Assembly (NCBI RefSeq): GCF_003217325.1
Contig: NZ_QJTI01000002.1
Coordinates: 186,001 to 250,000, forward strand
Length of the DNA: 64,000 bases
Direction of reading: 5' to 3'
Source of the DNA: Rhodopseudomonas faecalis
Lineage (GTDB): Bacteria > Pseudomonadota > Alphaproteobacteria > Rhizobiales > Xanthobacteraceae
Part shown: piece after piece, positions 21,474-29,453 of the stretch
How positions within the stretch are numbered: the first letter of the stretch is position 1
Layout of the letters: each line of letters opens with the position of its first letter
Notes under the pieces: model-generated
Seen by the model: only the letters and a program-made list of their open reading frames with translations
Told to the model about the DNA's origin: nothing
Database searches by the model: none
Translations under genes and position numbers: made by a program

Positions 21474-22169
21474 TCATGCCAACAGCTCCTGGCCGTGGGT
21501 ATCGACATAAGTGGCGAGCGCCAGCGTGTGATCGCGCGAGCGGCGTTCGGCGGCTTCGGCGTCGCGCTGCTCGAGCGCTTCGATGATCGCCAGATGTTCG
21601 GGCAGCGAGGCGGCGATGCGATCGGCGCGGCCGATGGTCAACTGCCGATAGCCGCGCACATGCAGCAGGATGTCATTGGTCATCTTGATCAGCGTCGGCG
21701 ATTGCGACAGCGAGATCAGCGCCTGATGAAAGGCGATGTTGGCGCGCGAATATTCCTCGATGTGATGCTGCGGCTGGTGGTCGTCGCAAAAGTCTTTGAA
21801 GAAGTCGCGCAGCGCCGCGATGTCGTCTTTCTTGGCGACCGCGGTGATCAGGCGCGCTGCCATGCTTTCCAGCGCCGCCCAGGCGCGGATCATGTCGACG
21901 ATCTCGATCTTGGTCTTGCGCACCACCATGATGCCGCGCCGCGGCACGATTTTTACAAAGCCATCCTGCTCCAGCATGGCGATCGCTTCGCGGATCGGGG
22001 TGCGGCTGACGCCGAGCCGTTCGGAGAGCGCACGCTCGTCGAGCATCACCGGCTCGGGTGTGGCGTAGATGTCCATCTTTAAGATGGCATCCTTGAGCGC
22101 CTCATAGGCCCGGGCCTTATAGCTGGTCTCCGGCACCAGCCGGGCGATCGACAATTCCGCTGCATCCAT
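21474..22169 (-). CDS. GntR-family (FCD subgroup) transcriptional regulator
   Basis: A 231-residue regulator: N-terminal winged helix-turn-helix (ALSERLGVSRTPIREAIAMLEQDGFV) followed by an all-helical FCD ligand-binding domain (YSRANIAFHQALISLSQSP, LPEHLAIIEALEQRDAEAAE). FCD regulators usually sense organic acids. The ATG at 22169 is chosen because helix-turn-helix homology starts soon after, and because a probable operator lies upstream of it at 22261-22272; an ATG at 22286 would place that site inside the gene. It is likely to control the adjacent frc gene, but that is inference from position. Confidence 0.9.
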   Translation of the reverse strand: MDAAELSIARLVPETSYKARAYEALKDAILKMDIYATPEPVMLDERALSERLGVSRTPIREAIAMLEQDGFVKIVPRRGIMVVRKTKIEIVDMIRAWAALESMAARLITAVAKKDDIAALRDFFKDFCDDHQPQHHIEEYSRANIAFHQALISLSQSPTLIKMTNDILLHVRGYRQLTIGRADRIAASLPEHLAIIEALEQRDAEAAERRSRDHTLALATYVDTHGQELLA

Positions 22170-22733
22170 CCTTGCCAATCCCTGCGCGGTCGCTCTGCCG
22201 GTCTTGCGCGCAATGCAAAGCGGCGCGAGTGCCGGTGCCTCGGTTCTTTGCGAGTAATTCGTGGCATACCACATCCCAGTGGTCAAGGCGCGTCCCGGCG
22301 CTGCCGATCGCGGGGAGGCGGCGCGTTCGCCAGTCCTGAAACAGAGTGAAAAGCCGCCGGTTCGGCGGGCGAAGGCGGTGGATCACGACAGTTTGCGCGA
22401 AAACGTGCGCCTCGGGATCGATCGAGTGGCGGCTGGGGAGACAATTCGCCACTTGTTCCGGTGTGCGTGGCGAACTAACGGCAATAGCGGTTGGCACGCA
22501 ATTCGCTGTGCAACAACCAAAGACAAACCGGGGGCCCGGCTTGGCAAGCCGCAGCTTCGTGATCTAAACCAGCGTTAGAATTTCCGTTTAAGAAAGGCTT
22601 AACGGCGCCATTTGTCGAACTCTGCCAATCGCACAGCGCGGTCCTTGGGCATCAACTGCACAGCCTAGCCGCCGGACAAGCCGTTTCACTTCTGCCAGCG
22701 AACCCCACGGAATTCCCCAGCCAGGATGACGCT
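22170..22733. other. Divergent intergenic region between the GntR-type gene and kup
   Basis: About 560 bases with no convincing coding sequence on either strand. It should contain the promoters of the GntR-type gene and of kup. Apart from the candidate operator at 22261-22272, an imperfect palindrome of about 22 bases around 22583-22605 (CCGTTTAAG ... CTTAACGG) is the only structure I can see. The kup ribosome binding site AGGA is at 22723-22726. Confidence 0.5.
22261..22272. promoter_or_regulatory. Candidate GntR/FCD operator
   Basis: The near-palindrome GTGGCATACCAC resembles the TGGTATACCA-type operators bound by FCD regulators. It lies about 90 bases upstream of the GntR-type gene, where an autoregulatory site would be expected. 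Single site, judged by eye. Confidence 0.4.
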
Positions 22734-24599
22734 ATGAGCCAGCAAAAGACCCTCAGCGCCGGATTGCTGATCAGCGCCATAGGCGTGGTGTACGGCGACA
22801 TCGGCACCAGTCCGCTGTACGCCCTCAAGGAAACCTTCTCGGGCCATCATCCGATTCCGGTGACACCGGAGAACATCCTTGGCGTACTGTCATTGGTGTT
22901 CTGGACCGTGATGATGCTGGTGACGGTGAAATACGTCATCATCATCATGCGCGCCGACAACCACGGCGAGGGCGGCAGCCTGGCGCTGCTGGCGCAGGTC
23001 ACCGAGCTGACCAAGGGTTTTCGCGTCCAATACCCACTGATGCTGCTCGGGGTGATCGCCGCGGCGCTGTTCTACGGCGACAGTATGATCACGCCGGCCA
23101 TCTCGGTGCTGTCCGCGGTCGAAGGCCTCGAAGTGGTCGCGCCGCAGTTCAAATCCTATGTGGTGCCGATCACCGTCGTGGTGCTGACCGCGCTGTTCTT
23201 CCTGCAGAAGCGCGGCACCGGCTGGGTCGGCATGTTGTTCGGCCCGGTGATGACCATCTGGTTCCTGGCCGTTGCCATTTTGGGCATCATCAATGTGGTG
23301 GCCGCGCCGCACGTGCTGGCCGCGATCAACCCGCTGTATGCCGCCGACTTCATCGTCAAGCACCCGCTGCTGAGCTTCTTCGCGCTCGGCTCGGTGGTGC
23401 TGTCGGTGACCGGTGGCGAGGCGCTGTACACGGATATGGGCCATTTCGGCAAACTGCCGATCCGCATCGCCTGGTTCGCCCTGGTGTGGCCGTCGCTGCT
23501 GCTCAATTATTTTGGCCAGGGCGCGCTGCTGATCACCGAACCGGAGGCGATTCAGAACCCGTTCTTCCGGCTCAGCCCGGATTGGATGGTGGTGCCGATG
23601 GTGCTGCTCGCCACCTGCGCCACGGTGATTGCCTCGCAAGCGGTGATCTCGGGCGCGTTTTCGGTGGCCCGGCAGGCGATCCAGCTCGGCCTTCTGCCGC
23701 GCATGACCATTGTGCACACCTCGGGCTCCGAGGAAGGGCAGATCTATGTGCCGTTCACCAATTGGACGCTGTACATCGCGGTGATGGCGCTGGTGATCGG
23801 CTTCCAGTCGTCGAGCAATCTGGCCGCGGCCTATGGCATCGCGGTCACCAGCACCATGATGATCGACACTATTCTGGTGGCGTTTGTGATGGCGCTGCTG
23901 TGGCGCTGGCCGCTGGCGGTGGTGATCATTGTGGCCGGCTCACTGCTGATGATCGACCTCGCGTTCTTCACCGCCAACGTCATTAAGGTGGCGCAGGGCG
24001 GCTGGTTCCCGGTGTTCATCGGCATCCTGTCGTTCACCGTGCTGACCACCTGGCGCCGCGGTCGCGAACTGGTGCGCAACCAGGTCAAGAAGCTGGCGGT
24101 GCCGCTCGATGTCGTGATGCGCGCGCTCGGCTCGGACATCGCCCGCGCCCGCGGCACGGCGGTGTTTTTGACCGCGGCCACCGACGGCGTGCCGCCGGCG
24201 CTGCTGCATAATCTGAAACACAATCAGACGGTGCATCAGCGCGTGGTGCTGGCGACGGTGATGACCACCGACTCGCCCTATGTGCCCGATAGCGAGCGCA
24301 TCGAGCTGACCACGCTCGGCAACGGCTTCTACCGGCTGCTGATCCGCTACGGCTTTATGCAGACGCCCGACGTGCCGGCGGCGCTGGCGCTATGCAAGCC
24401 GCTCGGGCTCGAGTTCAACATGATGTCGACCTCGTTCTTCTTAAGCCGCGAGAGCTATGTGCCCAGTCTCAATCCGGGCATGGCGTTGTGGCGGGAGCGG
24501 CTATTCACCTTCATGACGCTGAACGCGACACGGGCGACGATCTTCTTCAAGATCCCGACCGACCGGGTGGTCGAACTCGGTACGCAATTGGAAATCTGA
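22734..24599 (+). CDS. kup: Low-affinity potassium transporter Kup
   Basis: KUP/HAK/KT-family potassium uptake protein of the inner membrane, working as a proton-coupled importer. The 621-residue protein starts MSQQKTL, shows the family signature [17 protein letters not shown] at the first membrane helix, about twelve membrane segments up to roughly residue 440, and a C-terminal cytoplasmic domain ([24 protein letters not shown]). Length and order are normal. It is monocistronic; a long hairpin lies immediately after the stop. Confidence 0.95.
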   Translation: MSQQKTLSAGLLISAIGVVYGDIGTSPLYALKETFSGHHPIPVTPENILGVLSLVFWTVMMLVTVKYVIIIMRADNHGEGGSLALLAQVTELTKGFRVQYPLMLLGVIAAALFYGDSMITPAISVLSAVEGLEVVAPQFKSYVVPITVVVLTALFFLQKRGTGWVGMLFGPVMTIWFLAVAILGIINVVAAPHVLAAINPLYAADFIVKHPLLSFFALGSVVLSVTGGEALYTDMGHFGKLPIRIAWFALVWPSLLLNYFGQGALLITEPEAIQNPFFRLSPDWMVVPMVLLATCATVIASQAVISGAFSVARQAIQLGLLPRMTIVHTSGSEEGQIYVPFTNWTLYIAVMALVIGFQSSSNLAAAYGIAVTSTMMIDTILVAFVMALLWRWPLAVVIIVAGSLLMIDLAFFTANVIKVAQGGWFPVFIGILSFTVLTTWRRGRELVRNQVKKLAVPLDVVMRALGSDIARARGTAVFLTAATDGVPPALLHNLKHNQTVHQRVVLATVMTTDSPYVPDSERIELTTLGNGFYRLLIRYGFMQTPDVPAALALCKPLGLEFNMMSTSFFLSRESYVPSLNPGMALWRERLFTFMTLNATRATIFFKIPTDRVVELGTQLEI

Positions 24600-24600
24600 G

Positions 24601-24637
24601 CAGGGTCTCAGCCCGGGTTACCCGGGCGGAGACCCTG
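24601..24637. terminator. Long perfect hairpin between the convergent kup and cysteine-rich protein genes
   Basis: Two nested perfect stems (24601-24609 with 24629-24637, and 24611-24618 with 24620-24627) form one long GC-rich hairpin between two convergent genes. There is no T-run on either side, so it is a structure-only terminator candidate, possibly serving both directions. Confidence 0.5.
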
Positions 24638-24662
24638 ACGATGATCTCAGCGATCGATCGGC

Positions 24663-24923
24663 TTAGCGGCTGATCGGCGCCATCCGGCCGCCGCCGGTGG
24701 TGTCGAGCGCGGTCTTACAGTCCGGCGAAACCTTGTCGCGATTGCGCTCCAGGCAGGCGCGCACTTCGCCGCTGCCATGCGCCAGGCCGCGGCAATAAGT
24801 GTCGATATCCTTGGCGCAGATCGTGCCGACCGGGCCGCGGCCGTCTTGAGCCAGCGCCGGCGCCGCGGCGCTGATCGTCAGCACCGCGATGGCGGCGGCG
24901 GTCAAAGACAAGAGCTTGGTCAT
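24663..24923 (-). CDS. Small exported cysteine-rich-repeat protein
   Basis: An 86-residue protein with a clear Sec signal peptide (MTKLLSLTAAAIAVLTISAA, cleavage near ALA/QDG) and a short mature domain with four cysteines (TICAKDIDTYCRGL, EVRACLERN, SPDCKTAL). The spacing resembles one unit of the cysteine-rich repeat of Golgi apparatus protein 1, found in many small alphaproteobacterial periplasmic proteins of unknown function. The ribosome binding site AAGGAG is about 6 bases before the ATG at 24923. Confidence 0.82.
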   Translation of the reverse strand: MTKLLSLTAAAIAVLTISAAAPALAQDGRGPVGTICAKDIDTYCRGLAHGSGEVRACLERNRDKVSPDCKTALDTTGGGRMAPISR

Positions 24924-25240
24924 GATGATCTCCTTGTTGCGGCGGGTGGGGCGTGTCGTTGGGCAGCCTCGGTCCGCCAAAATGCTTGCCTGAAACGGGC
25001 CGCGCGGGCGCGATGGGCGCGCGGGCAAGCAGCGGGTGCGGCAAGAGGCGCCCGCAGGTAACTTGCACCGCAAAAGCGCGATGGCGGCGCCTGACGGCGT
25101 CGCAGAGGTGACAGCCGAAGGCGTGACGGCCCGAGCTGAACGCCTGCGCAGCGTCGGCCGCCGCGGTGGCAGCAATATGACCTAGTTCCTGCGGCGGACC
25201 GTTTGGCGCGGCATCGCCATGAGCGGTTGTGGTGGTCTGG
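24924..25240. other. Intergenic region without recognisable gene
   Basis: About 320 bases between two leftward small genes. It includes the upstream region of the cysteine-rich protein gene. No reading frame with good codon use and no hairpin with a T-run is seen. Confidence 0.5.
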
Positions 25241-25423
25241 CTACGCCGCCGGCTTGGCGATCTTGCGCGCCACCAGCACCGAAATCGGCATGGCGAGCAC
25301 GAAGCCGGTAGCGACCGCGGCCGGGATCAGTTGGTCATTGGCAGCCACAAGGACGGCCACCATGCACATGCCGGCCAGCGTCGCGCCGCCGATGATCCAG
25401 ATGAGGATTGCGATCTTGAGCAT
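25241..25423 (-). CDS. Small two-helix membrane protein
   Basis: A 60-residue hydrophobic protein with two predicted membrane helices (about residues 5-28 and 33-51) and a short basic C-terminus (RKIAKPAA). Ribosome binding site GAGGGGG about 6 bases before the ATG. Similar short proteins are common and uncharacterised in Rhizobiales. It is the last intact host gene before the prophage. Confidence 0.75.
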   Translation of the reverse strand: MLKIAILIWIIGGATLAGMCMVAVLVAANDQLIPAAVATGFVLAMPISVLVARKIAKPAA

Positions 25424-25660
25424 ATCTACCCCCTCTTGCGGAGATGCAGCGAGTGTCTGCCGTTCCCGGAATACCGCATTGAGCTATAGCAATACCCGTC
25501 AGCCTGTTTGATAGCGGAACCGGCCGCGCTTGCAGCCTCGTTGAATTACGAGGGGGATGTGGCTTGCCTGCCAAGGGGCTGCCGTGCTTGAGCTGGGCTC
25601 GCTGTGAGCCGGGGCGAGCGCTTGCCGCCGCGGCGCAACTGGATCGGATGTTAGGACGCC

Positions 25661-25720
25661 ATGCTGGATCGGACGTTTGCCGTCGCGCCGATGATCGACT
25701 GGATTGCGTCCGCGGAATAA
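25661..25720 (+). pseudogene. dusA: 5' fragment of dusA interrupted by the prophage
   Basis: The ATG at 25661 (AGGA 5 bases upstream) opens with MLDRTFAVAPMIDW, the characteristic N-terminus of tRNA-dihydrouridine synthase A (FMN-dependent reduction of uridine in the tRNA D-loop), normally followed by TDRHCR and some 300 more residues. Here the frame becomes IASAE and stops at 25720. An in-frame TAG at 25652 excludes an upstream start. The rest of dusA must lie beyond the right end of the prophage, outside the window. dusA is an established attachment gene for prophages and genomic islands, so this is read as the attL side of an integration; phages of this type usually restore a full gene at the other end. 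Confidence 0.85.
25681..25712. other. Probable attL core within dusA
   Basis: The identity to dusA is kept through the codons for VAPMIDW (to about 25712) and lost afterwards, so the strand exchange lies in this stretch. The exact core cannot be fixed without the attR copy. Confidence 0.65.
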
Positions 25721-25723
25721 GCC

Positions 25724-25759
25724 AAAAAAAACAGAGCCTTGCCGGGGGCTTGGCTCTGT
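25724..25759 (-). terminator. Intrinsic terminator of the leftward early operon
   Basis: Perfect 8-base-pair stem ACAGAGCC/GGCTCTGT (25731-25738 with 25752-25759) with eight consecutive A on the + strand (25724-25731), i.e. a U-run after the hairpin for leftward transcription. It lies 33 bases past the stop of the PrtN-like gene and just inside attL, so it ends prophage transcription before the host DNA. Confidence 0.88.
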
Positions 25760-25791
25760 TTGTACTAAGTACATGTGCTGGCACCGGGCGT

Positions 25792-26055
25792 TTACGGGCG
25801 CGTCATCTGCTCAAGCTCCTTTGCCGCAGCAGCCCGCCGGGCATCCAGATAGGCGGCGAGGTCTTGGAGGTGCACGCCGCGGGCGGCCTTCTGGCTCCCC
25901 TCGATCCGCATCAGCGGCAGCTTGATCTCGCCGCGGCACATCTTGCGGACCAGCTGCTCCAATTGCAGGTGCGGGAAGTAGTCGGCCTGCACAATTTCGA
26001 TCGGGATCACGGCCCGGCCGGCGTATTGCGCCATGAGCAGGAATGCGGTGTTCAT
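25792..26055 (-). CDS. Pyocin activator PrtN-family protein
   Basis: An 87-residue protein matching PrtN over its length (MNTAFLLMAQY.GRAVIP, YFPHL..EQLVRKM..GEI.LPLMRIE.SQKAARGVHL.DLAAYLDARR). In Pseudomonas PrtN activates pyocin genes; in Rhizobiales prophages PrtN-like proteins are often found at an early-operon end. The ATG at 26055 has AAAGGAG about 9 bases upstream, and its first base pairs overlap the stop of the preceding gene (ATGA). It is the last gene of the leftward operon. A role as a late-gene or induction regulator is inferred from PrtN only. Confidence 0.85.
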   Translation of the reverse strand: MNTAFLLMAQYAGRAVIPIEIVQADYFPHLQLEQLVRKMCRGEIKLPLMRIEGSQKAARGVHLQDLAAYLDARRAAAAKELEQMTRP

Positions 26056-26258
26056 CGGCTCGGCTCCTTTTGCGGATGTGCCGGCGCAAGGATCGCGTCG
26101 GCGATTTCGAGGCAGAATTCGTTGGCGGCGTCGGCCGGGTGGATATACCCGGCCGCCTCGCACCCCTTCTCAATGATGTCGCCGGCCGGCTTGCCGTTGG
26201 TCTCATCTGCGCCGCCGGCCTCAATCGCGGCGATGATCTGGTTCAGGGGTTGGCTCAT
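26052..26258 (-). CDS. Phage protein of unknown function
   Basis: A 68-residue acidic, helical protein (MSQPLNQIIAAIEAGG, ANEFCLEIADAIL) that I do not assign to a family. Start at the ATG at 26258 with AAGGAAG upstream; its stop overlaps the start of the PrtN-like gene by 4 bases, so both are translated together. Confidence 0.7.
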   Translation of the reverse strand: MSQPLNQIIAAIEAGGADETNGKPAGDIIEKGCEAAGYIHPADAANEFCLEIADAILAPAHPQKEPSR

Positions 26259-26268
26259 TCTTCTTCCT

Positions 26269-26883
26269 TCATTTCGCTTCCTGGCTGTCGATGTTGGCGC
26301 GGATCGTTCGGAACGTGATCGCCACAACCTCGGGATTGGCGGCCCAAGCCTCGGGGCCGTAGAGGCTGCTCCATAGGTCGCGAAATTCTTCGGCTGGCGA
26401 TGGGTCCCACTCGTCCGGGAATTCCGAGTTTGCCCCCAACGTGCCGCGGCATCCTTCCGCAACGGCATCAGCCTCGCTGATATCCTGCAGCCGCTCGATC
26501 TGGACTCCGGTGACGATCAGCGTGAGGCGCGACGCCCAGCGCGGCATGTGGATGGAAGGGCGCCAGCGATACCCCACCTCCTCGATCGTCTCGGGGATAC
26601 AGTCGAAACCATATATCTTAGCGCATTCCGGATAGTCAGCCTTGGTTACGAGCCACGGCGGATCAACCGTTCCGACCTGCGCAAAAGCCTCTTTAACCCA
26701 CAACCGATCGCCGGGCTTCAAAGCCTGCCATGGCGTTGGCTTTTCAAAGCAGTCTTTTGGGTCAGTGAGTACGCCTCGCTGGCGGTTGTTTTTCCCCCAC
26801 GCGAGCTGCCGCGCCTGCGTCTTGCGGCCATCGAGCGCCGCTAGGATCATCGGTGCAGGAAAACGGATCGACCTGTCCGCCAT
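26269..26883 (-). CDS. Phage protein, ASCH-like fold suspected
   Basis: A 204-residue protein of a widespread phage group, with the conserved blocks PMILAALDGRKTQAR, KPGDRLWVKEAF, RWRPSIHMPRWASRLTLIV and RLQDISEADAVAEG, followed by FRDLWSSLYG. The start-to-middle pattern (a short beta strand, then GxKTxxxR, then a GD.LWV turn) resembles ASCH/PUA-type RNA- or nucleotide-binding domains, but this is a by-eye comparison. Starts at the ATG at 26883, sharing one base with the stop of the DUF5131 gene. The two genes are often neighbours in phages. Confidence 0.75.
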   Translation of the reverse strand: MADRSIRFPAPMILAALDGRKTQARQLAWGKNNRQRGVLTDPKDCFEKPTPWQALKPGDRLWVKEAFAQVGTVDPPWLVTKADYPECAKIYGFDCIPETIEEVGYRWRPSIHMPRWASRLTLIVTGVQIERLQDISEADAVAEGCRGTLGANSEFPDEWDPSPAEEFRDLWSSLYGPEAWAANPEVVAITFRTIRANIDSQEAK

Positions 26884-28013
26884 CACTGCGCCCCCGGCGT
26901 GCCGTTGTGTAGGATGCCGTCAAGCAAGCGGCCCGCGGCGCGCTTGCCGAGGCGGTAGACGCTCGTTTGGTCGCCATGGCTCCATCCCCCATCGCGATCT
27001 CTTTCGGCCCACGGGCAGCGCGCCCAGCCCGGCAGAATGGCGTCTTCCGGCGACTGGTCTTCCGGCACCCATTCGCCCCACCGTTTAAACAGGAACGGGA
27101 TGCCGACCGCAGCGCATTGGTCACGGAGGCCGCGCGCCCAATCGGGGTGCAGCGGCCGAGCCTTCGGCCCGCTTTCGCCGCCGCAAATCACCCAATCCAC
27201 GCCGCGATCGAACGGATCATCAACCCCGTGTACCGGATGCACATTCGTTTTCCCGGTGAGCGCATCGAAGGTACACTTCGGGTCGTTCTCGCTGCGCAGC
27301 CGGCCGCGCAAAAGCATCGGCAAAAGATCAATGTCGGTGAGATCAATCGGCCCCAGCAGCGGCACAGCGCTGACAAAACGCACAGCTGCCGGCGTCGCCA
27401 GAAGGTTCGGAATGTGCTCGTTTGCGCGCTGCTGATCCTCAACCGCTACTCCGAGCCGAAGGTTCGGAAGCGGCCACGCCATGAGCGTCACGTCGTCAGG
27501 TTCTTCTGGGTTTGGGCCGACGCTGGTAACCGGCCAATCGTCGGCCATCATCCGCGACGGCGAGATGATGCTCGCGATCACCATGTCCAAGATAGAGCGC
27601 GCGATGCGCCCCGGCGTTGCAGGGTCAGAAACCCACGCCCTCATCTTCTCGCTACGCCTTGTCGAGAGCTCAAACGTATGCTGCGGCGCCAGCGTCATCG
27701 CGGCGAACACGAGATCACGCCAAGCGTCGGGGACGCTTTCGTTGAACAGGTCGCTATGGGGACAAACCAAGATGCTGCGGGGCCGCCGCCATCGCATAGG
27801 CTGAAGCAACGTCCCCTTGTTGAGTTTCACCGAGCCGGACCACGCTGGGCCGGCGTCCGTCATGTTGACGAAGCCAGTGCGCAACAGACGTTTCAGCGCT
27901 GGCGTCTCCCTCAGCCCCATCGCGCAATCATCGCAGCCCGAGGAGACCGCCGAGCAGCCGCTGATCGGCTGCCAAGCTTGGTTGGTTCTTTTGATCTGGT
28001 GTTCATTCCTCAT
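26883..28013 (-). CDS. Phage Gp37/Gp68-family (DUF5131) protein
   Basis: A 376-residue protein with the hallmark N-terminus AWQPISGCSAVSSGCDDCAM, a cysteine cluster (GC..VS.GC..C) followed by phage Gp37/Gp68-family blocks (ILVCPHSDLFNESVPDAW, LPNLRLGVAVEDQ, VPLLGPID, DWVICGGESGPKARPLHPDWARGLRDQC, PFLFKRWGEW). The family is structurally related to radical-SAM-like barrels but its reaction is unknown; here the third cysteine spacing differs from the classical CxxxCxxC. It overlaps its upstream neighbour by 4 bases. Confidence 0.85.
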   Translation of the reverse strand: MRNEHQIKRTNQAWQPISGCSAVSSGCDDCAMGLRETPALKRLLRTGFVNMTDAGPAWSGSVKLNKGTLLQPMRWRRPRSILVCPHSDLFNESVPDAWRDLVFAAMTLAPQHTFELSTRRSEKMRAWVSDPATPGRIARSILDMVIASIISPSRMMADDWPVTSVGPNPEEPDDVTLMAWPLPNLRLGVAVEDQQRANEHIPNLLATPAAVRFVSAVPLLGPIDLTDIDLLPMLLRGRLRSENDPKCTFDALTGKTNVHPVHGVDDPFDRGVDWVICGGESGPKARPLHPDWARGLRDQCAAVGIPFLFKRWGEWVPEDQSPEDAILPGWARCPWAERDRDGGWSHGDQTSVYRLGKRAAGRLLDGILHNGTPGAQ

Positions 28014-28432
28014 GCTTCATTGCTCCACTTCGCCCGGCCGAACCGGCGGCTCGGCCACTTAGATTTCCGGGCGGGGCGATCCTGCGCCGCATCGGGCTCG
28101 CCCTTGGCGAGCAGCCTGCGCCGGAATTCCTCTTGCGCCTTGGCGACGCGCTTGGTCTTGGCGATGGCTGGAATGTCGATCTTCGCCGTCCGCTCGCGAT
28201 GATCGGCCTTCGGCATCGGGTCCAAATTCCAGGGCTCGTCGGGCCCACCCGCGGCGTGCGGGATCGGGTAGTGATTGAACTCGAAACGGCTGACGATCTG
28301 GTCGGCCGTCAGCCGCTTGGCCTCGTCGTGCGGGATCACCGGGACGAGGCGGCCGGCATCGTCTGGCCGCTTCATCTGTAGCAGCGCTGCGGCGAGCTTG
28401 ATTTTCAGAGGGATATGGCGGCGATTTGCCAT
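28010..28432 (-). CDS. HNH-endonuclease-like phage protein
   Basis: A 140-residue basic protein. The central block FEFNHYPIPHAAGGPDEPWNLDPM, followed by KADHRERTAKID, has the spacing of an HNH nuclease core (HY..PH...GG...P.NL.P), as in a frequent Bradyrhizobium phage protein. Cysteine pairs seen in many HNH enzymes are absent, so activity is uncertain. Start ATG at 28432; preceded at 2 bases by the stop of the next upstream gene. Confidence 0.75.
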   Translation of the reverse strand: MANRRHIPLKIKLAAALLQMKRPDDAGRLVPVIPHDEAKRLTADQIVSRFEFNHYPIPHAAGGPDEPWNLDPMPKADHRERTAKIDIPAIAKTKRVAKAQEEFRRRLLAKGEPDAAQDRPARKSKWPSRRFGRAKWSNEA

Positions 28433-28434
28433 GG

Positions 28435-28635
28435 TCAGAGTGTCAGTTCTTGTTGCGATAGCGCGGCGCGGCCGGCCTCGGTGAGCACATAGCGCCTGCG
28501 GAACCGATCGATGGTGATCAGCTTGCGGGCGTATAGTTCGGCACAGATCGAAAGGCCGACCGCCAGCGACTTGTCGGGATACAGCAGCGCCAGAATGTGC
28601 CGCTCCCGGCGCGTCAGCGGGCGGGGCTTCTTCAC
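28435..28635 (-). CDS. Small winged-helix-like phage protein
   Basis: A 66-residue protein (LTRRERHILALLYPDKSL, RRRYVLTEAGRAAL). The ending with a beta hairpin and TEAGRAAL is typical of small winged-helix DNA-binding proteins. The GTG at 28635 overlaps the stop of the upstream gene (GTGA). Function unknown. Confidence 0.7.
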   Translation of the reverse strand: MKKPRPLTRRERHILALLYPDKSLAVGLSICAELYARKLITIDRFRRRYVLTEAGRAALSQQELTL

Positions 28636-28808
28636 GTTGGCGGCGCCTCATTCCAGCACTCCCGCGCCGTGCTGATCTCCAAGCGCACCGCGAGGTATGC
28701 GGAGCGCAGGAAAACCCGGACCTCGTGCGTGATTGCTTCTGCGATGCCCCATGGCAGGGCCACGGCGACGCATGCGCGCCACACGATGACTTGAGCTTTC
28801 ATCATCAT
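28632..28808 (-). CDS. Very small phage protein of unknown function
   Basis: A 58-residue frame starting MMMKAQVIVWRACVAVALPW, with a mildly hydrophobic first half and an amphipathic second half (VFLRSAYLAVRLEIS). Both ends overlap neighbours by 4 bases (ATGA at 28805-28808; GTGA at 28632-28635), which fits the packing of this operon and is the main reason to call it a gene. Confidence 0.7.
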   Translation of the reverse strand: MMMKAQVIVWRACVAVALPWGIAEAITHEVRVFLRSAYLAVRLEISTARECWNEAPPT

Positions 28809-29002
28809 CGCACCGTGAAGTGATAGCGCGTCGCGTCGGCGCCGGCCTTATCAAGCCAGACCTCGACTTGAAGCATTGCCGTCGCGGCGCTCGCGCCGTC
28901 GCCTTCCTTGGCGCGCTCCATTGCATAGGTCATCATCTTCGACGCGATCGATGCCCACCCTCGGCCAATCGCTGAGCTAACGGTCTTGCTTCGCTGGTTC
29001 AT
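28805..29002 (-). CDS. Small phage protein of unknown function
   Basis: A 65-residue protein (MNQRSKTVSSAIGRGW, MTYAMERAKEGDG, VEVWLDKAGADATRYHF). No family recognised. Start ATG at 29002 overlaps the stop of the upstream gene by 4 bases. Confidence 0.68.
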   Translation of the reverse strand: MNQRSKTVSSAIGRGWASIASKMMTYAMERAKEGDGASAATAMLQVEVWLDKAGADATRYHFTVR

Positions 29003-29436
29003 GAAAAACGCCCGTAATAGCTGGTTCGCCCGTATTTCTGTTTCATCGCCGCGAGGTGCACGCGCCTCAACGCGATGATCTGCTTCGCGGTAAGGCGGCC
29101 GCGCTCCTTCCATTGCCGGTGCAGGCTCTCGATGAAGCTGTTCGCGAACTCGGCGGTGGTCAGTTCTTCGAACATCGCCTCGATATCGTCGGCGTCGCCA
29201 TCGTCAGCGTCGTTGCGCTTGGCTTGCTGCCGGCGCTGCGATGGCGGGGGAGGCGGCGGCTGGCGCCGCGGCGGGTCGGCGGCTCGCTGCGGCTGCCGAC
29301 CTGAGCCAAGCACTTCGGACCAAGCCAATGATGCGTCGGCGAGCATCCTGTTAGCCATCCGCAGGGCGCTCAGCGCCTCGTTGTCGTTTGATGATGTGGT
29401 TAGCATCATCAGCTTAATCAGCCGCGTTCGATCCAT
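28999..29436 (-). CDS. Phage protein with proline-rich linker, unknown function
   Basis: A 145-residue protein: an N-terminal helical block (MDRTRLIKLMMLTTSSNDNEALSALRMANRML) like that of DUF2786-type phage proteins, a proline- and arginine-rich linker (RRQPPPPPPSQRR), an acidic stretch and a C-terminal helical part (FANSFIESLHRQW, LTAKQIIALRRVH). The ATG at 29436 is chosen; an ATG at 29475 is possible but overlaps the upstream gene. An inverted repeat (GCGAGGGG/CCCCTCGC, 29446-29467) spans the stop of the upstream gene just before this start and could influence its translation. Confidence 0.72.
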   Translation of the reverse strand: MDRTRLIKLMMLTTSSNDNEALSALRMANRMLADASLAWSEVLGSGRQPQRAADPPRRQPPPPPPSQRRQQAKRNDADDGDADDIEAMFEELTTAEFANSFIESLHRQWKERGRLTAKQIIALRRVHLAAMKQKYGRTSYYGRFS

Positions 29437-29453
29437 CGAGATGTTGCGAGGGG

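Noticed and set aside
25424-25780. Search for a tRNA gene as attachment site
   Set aside because: No cloverleaf or GTTCRA-type T-arm found; the dusA 5' fragment explains the integration site instead.
25564-26376. 270-codon plus-strand frame across the attL terminator and the PrtN-like gene
   Set aside because: It crosses the dusA start, the terminator and a recognisable minus-strand gene, and its protein has no recognisable feature.
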